A stretch of 64,000 nucleotides of DNA from Clostridia bacterium (GTDB taxonomy: Bacteria > Bacillota > Clostridia > Oscillospirales > UBA644), in NCBI GenBank assembly GCA_017621705.1, contig JAGASR010000034.1:1-64000 (forward strand). Direction: 5' to 3'. The position numbers and the translations under genes are program-made. The notes beneath the pieces were generated by a model that saw only the letters and a list, made by a program, of their open reading frames with translations, was not told the DNA's origin and made no database searches. The first letter of the stretch is position 1. Each line of letters starts with the position of its first letter. Positions 50,256 to 58,787 of the stretch are shown in pieces.

Positions 50256-51866
50256 TTGAAAAACAGAATCTCTGCGGCGGTGCTGGCGTTCATAATTATG
50301 CTGACGTCGGTAATTGCCGCCTCGTGTAACTATAAAGAACCGATAAAGCCTGTGGACGGCGTGGAGCAATACAAGCCCGAAAATATCGAACCGATCGAGC
50401 CTGCAGTCGTTGAAAGTACGGTCGGTATAACGCTTTTCAGTTGGCAGATACCCACAGCGGAGTACGCCGAAAAGTACTGCACCGAGATAAAAAACTGCGG
50501 TTTCGACTGCGTTGAGGTCGTCATTTTATGGAGCGATATCGAAAAAGAGCAGAATAAATTTGATTTTTCAGAGATCGATGCGGTGCTCGACGTATTCGCA
50601 AAAAACGGTCTGAAAATGAGCCTCAGCCTTCTTTTCTGGTCTGAGCGTCTCGACTGGAAAGACACGCTCGATTATCAGATGACTGCCGACGGCGAAGTTT
50701 TCAGATATGACGATACTCGCGGCTCGTTCCTCGCGCTCAACAGCAATAAAAATCTTGCGGTCATGGCAAACACTCTCGGCTACTTTGCAGCGCATTTTTC
50801 CGACCGTTACGACAATATCGTAAGCTGGTCGATAAGAACCGACTGCTTCGCAAAAATGGAGTATTCTTCGCTTACCGATCTCGACTATTCTCCCTCTGCG
50901 ATCGAAGCTTTTATCGATTTTCTTGAGGCAAAATATCTGTCGATTGAGCTGTTCAACAAGTACTTCGGCAAGGATCTCGATTCGTTCGAAAGCCTTGCAG
51001 TTATGGGAAAAACCGAGCTTAAAAACCTCTGCGAATACGACTGGAAACTCTTCAAACAGCAGACTCTTACCGACGTTACGAATCTCTACACGGAGATATT
51101 CCGCATCGCCGATCCGTCAATTCCGGTCGCTCTTCAGATCAGCAGTTTCTGGGATACTTCAGCGGCATTTTACCGCGGATTTTTCGATCCGTACGTTGTT
51201 TCACGTGAAACATCCGTCGATATAATCCAGATAACCGACTCACCCTCGTGGCCTCACGACTTTTCCGTTGACCTTATAACTTCGCTTTCCGATAAAAGCG
51301 TTTCGATGGAAACAGACGGCTCATGGCAGGGGGAAGACACTTTTACCGCGTATCTTCAACAGGTAGAGCTGTCGGCAAGGTCGGGCGTAAAAATTATCCA
51401 GACGGTCAACTGGGAGCTTGAAGATATTCAGACTTACGGAGCAACGTTTCTTTCAAAGTTCAAAGATCTTTATGTCGGAGCGACAGAACGTAAAGAATAC
51501 GACGAAACAGACGTAATTTTAGTCAATACGCTCGACTTCCTGCTCAAAGAACCGCCGCAGGATCTTCACGATCTTTACTATTACGCTTATAAGAACATGA
51601 CGGGTTCTTCGGGCAGAAAAGTCAGATTTATAACCGATACGCAGATCATCGACGATCCGACAGTTCTCGAAGGCATCAAGAAAATTCATCTCGGCGAACT
51701 CGACGATGTCATGCATATGAGAGATGAAGTCGGCAGACTTCTTGCCGAAAGCAAAATAATTCTTGTTGACGACCATAACGAGCAGCCGAACTTCATAAAC
51801 GAATTCGGTGAGCCGCTCAAAGAAGAAGTTCAGGTCGAGCTCAGAAGAAAACTCAAAAACAGTTAA
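50256..51866 (+). CDS. Lipoprotein with a glycosidase-like TIM barrel
   Basis: 536 residues from a TTG start (50256) preceded by AAGGAG at seven bases. Signal peptide ends in VIAASC (lipobox). The body (residues about 50-400) looks like a clan GH-A or GH42-like barrel: YCTEIKNCGFDCVEVVILW, DAVLDVFAKNGLKMSLSLLFW, and IVSWSIRTDC. Active-site Glu residues are not certain, so it may bind rather than cut sugars. The coding sequence contains a perfect parS site at 51197-51212, read as Val-Val-Ser-Arg-Glu-Thr. Confidence 0.78.
   Translation: MKNRISAAVLAFIIMLTSVIAASCNYKEPIKPVDGVEQYKPENIEPIEPAVVESTVGITLFSWQIPTAEYAEKYCTEIKNCGFDCVEVVILWSDIEKEQNKFDFSEIDAVLDVFAKNGLKMSLSLLFWSERLDWKDTLDYQMTADGEVFRYDDTRGSFLALNSNKNLAVMANTLGYFAAHFSDRYDNIVSWSIRTDCFAKMEYSSLTDLDYSPSAIEAFIDFLEAKYLSIELFNKYFGKDLDSFESLAVMGKTELKNLCEYDWKLFKQQTLTDVTNLYTEIFRIADPSIPVALQISSFWDTSAAFYRGFFDPYVVSRETSVDIIQITDSPSWPHDFSVDLITSLSDKSVSMETDGSWQGEDTFTAYLQQVELSARSGVKIIQTVNWELEDIQTYGATFLSKFKDLYVGATERKEYDETDVILVNTLDFLLKEPPQDLHDLYYYAYKNMTGSSGRKVRFITDTQIIDDPTVLEGIKKIHLGELDDVMHMRDEVGRLLAESKIILVDDHNEQPNFINEFGEPLKEEVQVELRRKLKNS
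51197..51212. promoter_or_regulatory. Perfect parS site inside a coding sequence
   Basis: TGTTTCACGTGAAACA, 16 of 16 to the parS consensus, 1.2 kb upstream of parA. Confidence 0.95.
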
Positions 51867-52147
51867 AAAAGAACGATCTTTCCGTTCTCGATATAATGTT
51901 CAAGTTCCGCGCGGTCAAAGTCCGAAAGACTTTCCGCCGGAACTTTTATTATACATTCAAGCCGCCCGTCCGAAAATATTTCTTCGCAAAGCGCGCGTTT
52001 ATCAGCTTTTTCGTCAAACCAGACGGTCATTTCGGCTCTTCCGAATTTTCGCCCGAGTCCGAATATTTTGACGATCTCAACGCAGACGCACGCAAGACCG
52101 ATCGCCGCAAAAAGCGCGAGAATGACTTCGAAAAAGATCTCGATCAT
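51863..52147 (-). CDS. Small single-pass membrane protein
   Basis: 94 residues: one N-terminal helix (FFEVILALFAAIGLACVCVEI), then a soluble domain (AEMTVWFDEKADKRALCEEIF) with no known family. AAAGGA precedes ATG 52147 by about nine bases. It converges with the lipoprotein gene (4-base overlap at the stops). Confidence 0.65.
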   Translation of the reverse strand: MIEIFFEVILALFAAIGLACVCVEIVKIFGLGRKFGRAEMTVWFDEKADKRALCEEIFSDGRLECIIKVPAESLSDFDRAELEHYIENGKIVLF

Positions 52148-52222
52148 ATTTATCATTCCTTTCAATGATTGTTACTGTCATTATATGTCGGATTTTTGGG
52201 TTTGATAACAATGGGAGGGGAG

Positions 52223-52238
52223 TGTTTCACGAGAAACA
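52223..52238. promoter_or_regulatory. parS-like site 1 upstream of parA
   Basis: TGTTTCACGAGAAACA, one mismatch to parS. Confidence 0.88.
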
Positions 52239-52260
52239 CGAACTGACGTCAAAAAAACAA

Positions 52261-52276
52261 TGTTTCACATGAAACA
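52261..52276. promoter_or_regulatory. parS-like site 2 upstream of parA
   Basis: TGTTTCACATGAAACA, one mismatch to parS; 38 bp from the first and about 38 bp before the parA -35. Confidence 0.88.
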
Positions 52277-52313
52277 ATCCGTAAAATAAATTTATAAAAA
52301 ATGCGGAATATAC

Positions 52314-52342
52314 TTGATTTTTACGGAAAATAGTGATATAAT
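52314..52342 (+). promoter_or_regulatory. Promoter of parA-parB
   Basis: TTGATT 52314-52319, TATAAT 52337-52342, 17-base spacer. Confidence 0.85.
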
Positions 52343-52378
52343 ATAAAAATACCGAATATACGACCAAGGAGCATCGTT

Positions 52379-53161
52379 TTGGGAAAAATCATTGCAGTTG
52401 CAAACCAAAAAGGCGGTGTCGGAAAGACGACAACTGCCGTTAACCTTGCATCTTGTCTCGCAGAAAAGCATAATGTGAACGTCCTTCTTGTCGATTTTGA
52501 CCCGCAGGGCAACGCAACGACAGGGTGCGGTATAAATAAGAAAAAGGTGTCGGTTTCGACATACGACATCATAACCGCCGATAATATCGATAAAGAGCTT
52601 TTCCGCTCGGCTGTCATAAAAACCGGCTTCAAGAACCTTTCCGTAATACCGTCGGGCATCGGTCTTGCAGGCGCCGAAATTGCGCTTGTCGGCGGTGATA
52701 AACGCGAAAGCAGGCTCAAGCAGGCGCTGAGTTTCGCAACGGAATTCGACTACATTTTCATCGACTGTCCGCCGTCTCTGGGTCTTCTGACCCTCAACTC
52801 TTTTACTGCGGCAGACACGATCCTGATCCCCATTCAGTGCGAATTTTTTGCACTCGAGGGTCTTTCTCAGCTTACAAACACCATAAAGCAGGTCCGCCGC
52901 CTTTACAATCCGAACCTCGATATCGAGGGCGTCCTCGTAACGATGTATGACGGCAGACTCAACCTCACAGCGCAGGTGCTTTCGGAAGTCAAGAAATATT
53001 TTGCGGATAAGATGTTTTCGACGATCATTCCGCGTAATATACGTCTGACCGAAGCCCCGAGCCACGGCAAACCCGTCAATTACTACGATAGGGGAGCGAA
53101 GGGCTCGACCGCTTATTATGCGCTTGCGGAGGAAATTATAAAACGTAATAAAAAACGTTAA
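52379..53161 (+). CDS. parA: Chromosome partitioning ATPase ParA (Soj)
   Basis: 260 residues. Deviant Walker A KGGVGKTTT at 10-18, switch DFDPQGNATTG, and DYIFIDCPPSLG. With ParB and parS it separates replicated origins and, in Bacillus, regulates DnaA. TTG start at 52379 with AAGGAG seven bases before it. Two parS-like sites lie in its upstream region. Confidence 0.96.
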   Translation: MGKIIAVANQKGGVGKTTTAVNLASCLAEKHNVNVLLVDFDPQGNATTGCGINKKKVSVSTYDIITADNIDKELFRSAVIKTGFKNLSVIPSGIGLAGAEIALVGGDKRESRLKQALSFATEFDYIFIDCPPSLGLLTLNSFTAADTILIPIQCEFFALEGLSQLTNTIKQVRRLYNPNLDIEGVLVTMYDGRLNLTAQVLSEVKKYFADKMFSTIIPRNIRLTEAPSHGKPVNYYDRGAKGSTAYYALAEEIIKRNKKR

Positions 53162-53178
53162 AAAAGGAATAAAATGAT

Positions 53179-54045
53179 ATGAAAAAACAGACAGGACTCG
53201 GACGCGGGCTTGAAGATCTGTTTGCCGAAAATTCGATAGATATAACCGTCGAAGAAGGACAGGTGACATTTGTCGGAATATCGGAAGTAGAGCCGAATAA
53301 GAGCCAGCCCCGTAAGTTTTTTGATAAAGAAAAGATCGCAGAGCTTTCGACCTCGATCGCAGAGCACGGACTTCTGCAGCCGATAATCGTAAGAAAAGTC
53401 GGCGAAAGATACCAGATAATCTCAGGTGAGCGTCGTTGGAGAGCGTCGAGAATGGCGGGTCTTACGGAAATACCCGTAATCGTTAAAGATATTGACGACA
53501 AGACAGCGCTTGAGATCGGACTTATAGAAAACCTCCAGCGTGAAGACCTCAACGCAGTCGAAGAAGCGAAAGGCTACCGCACTCTGATCGATGAATACGG
53601 ACTTACGCAGGAAGAGATCGCAAAGAGGGTCGGCAAATCCCGTCCCGTAGTCGCAAATGCGTTGAGAATTCTCGCTTTGCCGCAGGACGTTCTCGACCTT
53701 GTTCTTGCAGGCAAACTCACTTCGGGTCACGCAAGAGCGCTTTTGCCGCTGATGGAAACGTACTCACCCGAAAAACTTTTACAGCTTGCAAAAGATATAA
53801 TCGATAAAGATCTTACCGTTCGCCAGATCGAAAATCTTTCGAAAGAAAAGAAAGATAAGACCGAAAAACAGCCGAAAGTAAGAAAAAACGAGATCTACTA
53901 TGCCGAGATCGAGGAAAACATCTCGAAACAGTGGGGCCGTAAAGCAAAAATCACGCCGACCGGTAAAAAAGGCGGCACAATCACTCTTGAATACTATAAC
54001 GATGACGACTTCAACGCATTGCTTGAAGCGCTCAATATAAACTAA
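53179..54045 (+). CDS. parB: Chromosome partitioning protein ParB (Spo0J)
   Basis: 288 residues. N-terminal CTPase domain with the GERRWRAS box (SGERRWRASRMAG) and NLQREDLNAVEEAKGY; central helix-turn-helix (LTQEEIAKRVGKSRPVVANALR) that reads parS; C-terminal dimerisation domain. It lies 17 bases after parA. Confidence 0.96.
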   Translation: MKKQTGLGRGLEDLFAENSIDITVEEGQVTFVGISEVEPNKSQPRKFFDKEKIAELSTSIAEHGLLQPIIVRKVGERYQIISGERRWRASRMAGLTEIPVIVKDIDDKTALEIGLIENLQREDLNAVEEAKGYRTLIDEYGLTQEEIAKRVGKSRPVVANALRILALPQDVLDLVLAGKLTSGHARALLPLMETYSPEKLLQLAKDIIDKDLTVRQIENLSKEKKDKTEKQPKVRKNEIYYAEIEENISKQWGRKAKITPTGKKGGTITLEYYNDDDFNALLEALNIN

Positions 54046-54063
54046 ATTAAGGAGATCATTAAA

Positions 54064-55344
54064 ATGCTTGATATAAAATTTTTAAGAGCTAATCCCGATA
54101 TCGTTAAAGAAAACATCAAAAAGAAATTCCAGGATCAGAAACTTCCTCTCGTTGACGAAGTTATCAGACTCGACGCAGAATACCGCGAAGCAAAAGTTCA
54201 GGGCGACGCGCTCAGAGCAAAGAGAAACTCCGTAAGCAAACAGATCGGTATGCTCATGGGTCAGGGCAAAAAAGAAGAAGCTGAGCAGGTCAAAAAGGAA
54301 GTTGCCGCAATCGCAGGCGAACTCGAACGTCTCTCCGCTCTCGAACCCGAACTCGAAGCAAAGATCAGAGAGATCATGCTCGTAATCCCCAACATCATCG
54401 ACCCCTCCGTTCCCATCGGTAAAGACGACAGCGAAAACGTTGAAGTTCAGAAATTCGGCGAACCCGTCGTCCCCGAATACGATATTCCCTACCACGTTGA
54501 TATCATGGAAAACCTCAACGGTATCGACCTTGACAGCGCGCGCAAAACAAGCGGCAACGGCTTCTACTACCTCTGCGGCGATATCGCGCGTCTGCATTCC
54601 GCAATCCTTTCCTATGCTCGTGATTTCATGATCGATCGCGGCTTTACGTATTACATTCCCCCGTTCATGATCCGTTCCAGCGTTGTTACCGGTGTTATGA
54701 GCTTTGCGGAAATGGAAAACATGATGTATAAGATCGAAGGCGAAGACCTTTATCTTATCGGCACCAGCGAACACTCCATGATCGGTAAATTCATCGATTC
54801 TTTCATCGAAGAAGATAAACTTCCGCAGACCCTCACCAGCTATTCACCCTGCTTCCGTAAAGAAGTTGGCGCGCACGGCATCGAAGAACGCGGCGTTTAC
54901 AGAATCCACCAGTTCGAAAAACAGGAAATGATCGTCGTTTGTAAGCCCGAAGAAAGCCCGATGTGGTTCGATAAACTCTGGCAGAACAGCGTAGATTTCT
55001 TCCGTTCTCTCGATATTCCCGTAAGAACGCTCGAATGCTGCTCCGGCGACCTTGCAGACCTCAAAGTTAAGTCCGTTGACGTTGAAGCTTGGTCTCCCCG
55101 TCAGAAGAAATATTTCGAAGTCGGCTCCTGCTCCAACCTCGGTGACGCTCAGGCTCGCAGACTCAATATCAAGATCAAGGGCAAAGACGGCAATTATCTC
55201 GCTCACACTCTTAACAATACGGTTGTTGCTCCCCCCAGAATGCTCATCGCGTTCCTCGAAAACAACCTCCAGAAAGACGGCTCCATCAGAATTCCCGAAC
55301 CTCTCAGAATGTATATGGGCGGCAAGGACGTAATCAAAAAATAA
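54064..55344 (+). CDS. serS: Seryl-tRNA synthetase
   Basis: 426 residues, class II synthetase: N-terminal coiled-coil arm (about 30-105), motif 2 CFRKEVGAHG..RGVYRIHQF and motif 3 NNTVVAPPRMLIAFLEN. AGGAG ten bases before the ATG; 18 bases after parB. No T-box leader. Confidence 0.98.
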   Translation: MLDIKFLRANPDIVKENIKKKFQDQKLPLVDEVIRLDAEYREAKVQGDALRAKRNSVSKQIGMLMGQGKKEEAEQVKKEVAAIAGELERLSALEPELEAKIREIMLVIPNIIDPSVPIGKDDSENVEVQKFGEPVVPEYDIPYHVDIMENLNGIDLDSARKTSGNGFYYLCGDIARLHSAILSYARDFMIDRGFTYYIPPFMIRSSVVTGVMSFAEMENMMYKIEGEDLYLIGTSEHSMIGKFIDSFIEEDKLPQTLTSYSPCFRKEVGAHGIEERGVYRIHQFEKQEMIVVCKPEESPMWFDKLWQNSVDFFRSLDIPVRTLECCSGDLADLKVKSVDVEAWSPRQKKYFEVGSCSNLGDAQARRLNIKIKGKDGNYLAHTLNNTVVAPPRMLIAFLENNLQKDGSIRIPEPLRMYMGGKDVIKK

Positions 55345-55439
55345 TTGTCACCTCAAAAGCTACCGAAAAGGCAGAAAAAAGTGATAAAATATATGATCAT
55401 AAACTTTTGATTTTTATTTAAAAGAAAGGGTGAACGACC

Positions 55440-56162
55440 ATAAAAACATGCAGAAAATGCGGTGCTGTAAATTCCGACGACAGCGCTTACTGTTCCTCGT
55501 GCGATGCGAAGCTCGAAAAGACGGCAGATATGCCGACGGTAAAAGCGAAACACACGGCGACGGAAAATGTGTCAAATAAAAATGAAAACGATCGTCCGAA
55601 AAACTCGCAAACCGTTGCGGTTGACAGAAAAATCGAAGCTACGGAAGAGCTTTTCGAAGACGGTCGGTCGGAACTTAAAATCTGCAAAAAATGCGGAGCG
55701 TATGTATCGTCGGAAAAAAATATCTGCCCCGATTGCGGAAATTTTCTGACGGATGACGCCGACGAAAAAGTTAACGATCAAATAAATAAACAGCTCGACA
55801 GGCTCTCAGATGCTTCCGATCCGTTTTATCCGACGGTCTGGCAGCGTGCTCTGGGATATTTCTCGCTCGTCGGGGCGGTGACTCTCGGCGTGATGATGCT
55901 CGTATCGATATATTTTGAGAAATTCAACCCGTATTTTATCATCGGCATCATCGCTTTTGCGGATGCGTATTTCAGCGCTCTGCACGGAGAGAAACTCTGG
56001 TATCTTGAACGACTGGGGTTAGCCTTTACAGTTGACAATCCCGAAGACATGTTACCGGGCGTATTCTGGTCATTCGGCAGAAAAGCCGCAGTGATTTTAG
56101 GAACGGCGGTCGGGATTGCGTGCGCTGTTTTTGCATTCAACGGGCTGTTATATCAACTTTAA
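55440..56162 (+). CDS. Double zinc-ribbon membrane protein with an apparent AUA start
   Basis: 240 residues if translated from ATA 55440. The first zinc ribbon (KTCRKCGAVNSDDSAYCSSC) lies wholly before the first in-frame ATG at 55530, and an in-frame TGA stands at 55431. AAAGGGTGA sits six bases before the ATA, the ideal spacing. A second ribbon (CKKCGAYVSSEKNICPDCG) and three membrane helices (FSLVGAVTLGVMMLVSIYF and two more) follow. Such proteins are uncharacterised. Alternative: translation from ATG 55530 with loss of the first ribbon. Confidence 0.7.
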   Translation: MKTCRKCGAVNSDDSAYCSSCDAKLEKTADMPTVKAKHTATENVSNKNENDRPKNSQTVAVDRKIEATEELFEDGRSELKICKKCGAYVSSEKNICPDCGNFLTDDADEKVNDQINKQLDRLSDASDPFYPTVWQRALGYFSLVGAVTLGVMMLVSIYFEKFNPYFIIGIIAFADAYFSALHGEKLWYLERLGLAFTVDNPEDMLPGVFWSFGRKAAVILGTAVGIACAVFAFNGLLYQL

Positions 56163-56166
56163 ACAT

Positions 56167-56964
56167 ATGGAAAAGATCATAAAAGAGATAACCGATTTGA
56201 TTTATCGCGCCGGAAAGCTGATTTTATCGGCGCACGATCAGGAAGAAGACGGAAACGTTGCCGAAAAAAACGGTGACGCGGCGAATATGGTAACGAAATA
56301 CGACGTTGCGGTGCAGGATCTTTTAATCAGCGAGATCAAAAAACTGCTCCCCGAAGCGTATTATATTGCCGAAGAAAAAAATAACGAGGATAATATCCTC
56401 GATAATGATTACTGTTTTATTATCGACCCGATCGACGGAACTGCGAATTTTGTGCATGATTACAGACATTCCTGCATTTCGCTCGCGCTTTTTTCGCATT
56501 CCGAAGCGATATTCGGGGCGATCTACGATCCGTATCTTAACGAAATGTTTACCGCCGAAAAGGGCAGGGGAGCATATCTTAACGGAAAGCGCATAACCGT
56601 TACAAACAGAGGGTTTGAGCATTCGATCCTTGCGTTCGGCACGTCTCCTTACGATAAAAAAACGCTTGGAGACAGGTCATTTAAGATCTGCCACGAGCTT
56701 TTTATGGAGTGTTCGGACGTTCGAAGATGCGGCACTGCGGCGCTCGACCTTGCATACCTTGCGGCTGGAAGAAACGATATGTTTTTTGAATGTCTGCTTT
56801 ACCCGTGGGACTATGCGGCAGGTCAGCTTCTTGTCAAGGAAGCAGGCGGAATTGCAACCGATATGGACGGCGAACCGCTGAAATTCAACCGCCGCTGCTC
56901 CGTACTCGCGGCAACACCGACCGTTTACGACAGAATGCTGAAGACGGTGAAGAATATAAAATAA
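56167..56964 (+). CDS. Inositol monophosphatase family protein
   Basis: 265 residues, Mg-dependent sugar phosphatase fold. Metal-binding motifs: AEEKNNED, IDPIDGTANFVHDY and WDYAAGQLLVKEAGG. Could act on inositol phosphate or another sugar phosphate or PAP. ATG 56167 fits the conserved start; it begins five bases after the previous stop. Confidence 0.9.
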   Translation: MEKIIKEITDLIYRAGKLILSAHDQEEDGNVAEKNGDAANMVTKYDVAVQDLLISEIKKLLPEAYYIAEEKNNEDNILDNDYCFIIDPIDGTANFVHDYRHSCISLALFSHSEAIFGAIYDPYLNEMFTAEKGRGAYLNGKRITVTNRGFEHSILAFGTSPYDKKTLGDRSFKICHELFMECSDVRRCGTAALDLAYLAAGRNDMFFECLLYPWDYAAGQLLVKEAGGIATDMDGEPLKFNRRCSVLAATPTVYDRMLKTVKNIK

Positions 56965-56970
56965 AACTGT

Positions 56971-57015
56971 AAAGAGCCTGTACAGAGAATTTTCTTTGTA
57001 CGGCTCTTTTTTTCT
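56971..57015 (+). terminator. Terminator after the inositol phosphatase gene
   Basis: AAAGAGCC...GTACA pairs with TGTAC...GGCTCTTT around 56971-57010, then TTTTTTTC. Confidence 0.88.
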
Positions 57016-57024
57016 TAAAAAGTA

Positions 57025-57053
57025 TTGACTTTTGATAGCATTTATGCTATCAT
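57025..57053 (+). promoter_or_regulatory. Promoter and operator of the toxin-antitoxin operon
   Basis: TTGACT 57025-57030 and TATCAT 57048-57053, 17-base spacer. The 20-bp palindrome TGATAGCATTTATGCTATCA (57033-57052) fills the spacer and overlaps the -10, the expected place for repression by the HTH antitoxin. Confidence 0.85.
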
Positions 57054-57091
57054 AATAGTAGATAATAGAAGAAGATATTTAGGAAACAATA

Positions 57092-57456
57092 ATGTACAAC
57101 ATCGAGTTTTACGAAAAATCAGACGGTTCATCGGATGTCTGGCTTTTTCTTGAAGATCTGAGAAACAGAAAAGACACAAATAAAGATGCTAGAATACAAT
57201 ATAAACAAGCAACGATGTATATTGAACTTCTCCAGAATAACGGAACAAGACTCCCTGAAAATATAACAAAACATATTGAAGAAGATATCTGGGAGCTTCG
57301 TCCTGGAAATAATAGGATATTTTATTTTTACAGAATGGAAAATACCTTTGTTTTGTTGCACCAATTCAGAAAAAAACGCAGAAAACTCCCAAAAAAGAAA
57401 TTGAGCAGGCAAAACGTGAAAGAGATGATTATTTGTCAAGAAAGGAGAACAAATAA
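57092..57456 (+). CDS. higB: HigB/Gp49-type toxin with a -1 frameshift at an A7 tract
   Basis: RelE-superfamily ribonuclease toxin (PF05973-like). Frame 0 reads MYNIEFYEKSDGSSDVWLFL..., then EEDIWELRPGNNRIFYFYR, up to FRKK; it then continues as RRKLPKKKLS to 57475 and would overrun the antitoxin start. A -1 shift at the slip site A-AAA-AAA (57370-57376) restores the family C-terminus TQKTPKKEIEQAKRERDDY and the stop TAA 57454-57456, two bases before the antitoxin ATG. This could be a mutation, a base-calling error or programmed shifting. The start ATG 57092 has AGGAAA upstream. Confidence 0.8.
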
Positions 57457-57458
57457 AC

Positions 57459-57737
57459 ATGAAAACATGGAATGATTATAAAGAACACGTTAAAAAAATC
57501 GATCCTATAGCCAAAGAAGATATAACCGAAGCAGAAAATATTGCATTGATAGTCGGTGCAATGATAGAAAAAAGAAACGAACTCGGCATCACGCAAAGAC
57601 AGCTTGCGGAAATGTGCGGAATTCCACAATCATCTGTAGCAAGAATTGAATCATATAAAACGACTCCCAATCTTGATACGATTTTAAAGATCATGCAGCC
57701 TCTCGGATTAACTCTCTCTGTGGTTTCCGTTCGGTAA
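57459..57737 (+). CDS. higA: HigA-type XRE-family antitoxin
   Basis: 92 residues with a helix-turn-helix (LGITQRQLAEMCGIPQSSVA) and the typical end TILKIMQPLGLTLSVV. It should bind and neutralise the toxin and repress the operon through the palindrome at 57033. AAAGGAG lies 11 bases before its ATG. Confidence 0.9.
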   Translation: MKTWNDYKEHVKKIDPIAKEDITEAENIALIVGAMIEKRNELGITQRQLAEMCGIPQSSVARIESYKTTPNLDTILKIMQPLGLTLSVVSVR

Positions 57738-57748
57738 AAGATAAAAAA

Positions 57749-57786
57749 GAGCAAGAATAGGTTTTCGCCTGTTCTTGCTCATATTT
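57749..57786. terminator. Bidirectional terminator between the antitoxin and GH43 genes
   Basis: GAGCAAGAATAGG (57749-57761) pairs with CCTGTTCTTGCTC (57768-57780), A-run before, ATATTTTT after. Confidence 0.9.
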
Positions 57787-57791
57787 TTCGG

Positions 57792-58748
57792 TTAAATTGC
57801 GGAATTTTCGCAGTATTCGATATACGGTGCGCCGTTTTCGGTGAATTTTATCTCAAGAGCAACGTAAGTCGAGGTGAAATATTTCTCGCCCGGGCCGCCC
57901 CATCTGTCGGCAAAATAGATATAACGTCCGTCGTCGAGAGTGAGAATAAAAGCGGGCTGAGAGTCAAAAGTCGTCTCGTCGCCGAAATTTTCAAGCATTG
58001 ACCAGCGACCTGCCATACTGTCCGAAACGGAAAAACCGCACTGGTTCGGCGCCCAACCCGTACACATCGAAGTGAGCATGATATACTTGCCGTTGCGCTT
58101 TAAAACTGCGGGCGCTTCACGGTGCATACCCTGAAAAAGCGTGCGGACATCCTCGTCAACATTCATAAAATCGGCTGTCAGGCGGTAAATTTTAAGGTCT
58201 GCGTTATCTCTCGAAGAAGAAATGAAATACGCTTCGCCGTCATCGTCAAGAAAAAGCGTGCAGTCGCGCGACATATTGCCGTAAGGACGGAACGAACCGC
58301 GGTAGATAAAGTCGCCGTCGGGAGTGTCGCAGGTCGCAATGCAGACCGATGCGGCGCTGTAATTGACACCGTTTTCATAGTGCGCCCACATAACGAAAGT
58401 CTTCGTTCGCTCGCAATAGAGCACTTTCGGTCTTTCGATATTGACTTTGCCCTTCGATGCAGGGATAACATTCAGTCCGTCGATTCTGTCTTCAACCCCT
58501 TCGACATTACGCTTGATCGTAAGGTCGGAGCGGACAGGCATCGGCATTGTTTTGCTGTTTACGGTAAGTACGGCGCCGCGGTTTTCCCAGTTTTTGAGGT
58601 CGGTACTGCGGTAGCAGGAAACGTAATTGTCGTCCCTGCGGTCTTCGCCGTACCAGTACCAGAATTCGCCGTGACGGAGCATATGGCCGCCGTGCGCGTG
58701 AATGACATTACCGTCAGTATCGAACCAGGGTTGTCCATTTATCCTCAT
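57792..58748 (-). CDS. Glycoside hydrolase family 43-like protein, no signal peptide
   Basis: 318 residues, five-blade propeller. IHAHGGHMLRHGEFWYWYGE is close to GH43 subfamily 24 (exo-beta-1,3-galactanases). RDCTLFLDDDGEAYFISSS and MHREAPAVLKRNGKYIMLTS carry the Asp and Glu expected for the family. No export signal. It starts 39 bases after rsmA and is probably co-transcribed with it, an odd pairing. Confidence 0.85.
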   Translation of the reverse strand: MRINGQPWFDTDGNVIHAHGGHMLRHGEFWYWYGEDRRDDNYVSCYRSTDLKNWENRGAVLTVNSKTMPMPVRSDLTIKRNVEGVEDRIDGLNVIPASKGKVNIERPKVLYCERTKTFVMWAHYENGVNYSAASVCIATCDTPDGDFIYRGSFRPYGNMSRDCTLFLDDDGEAYFISSSRDNADLKIYRLTADFMNVDEDVRTLFQGMHREAPAVLKRNGKYIMLTSMCTGWAPNQCGFSVSDSMAGRWSMLENFGDETTFDSQPAFILTLDDGRYIYFADRWGGPGEKYFTSTYVALEIKFTENGAPYIEYCENSAI

Positions 58749-58787
58749 AATAATGCACTACCTTCTTTCGAAATTATTTCAGGTTTA

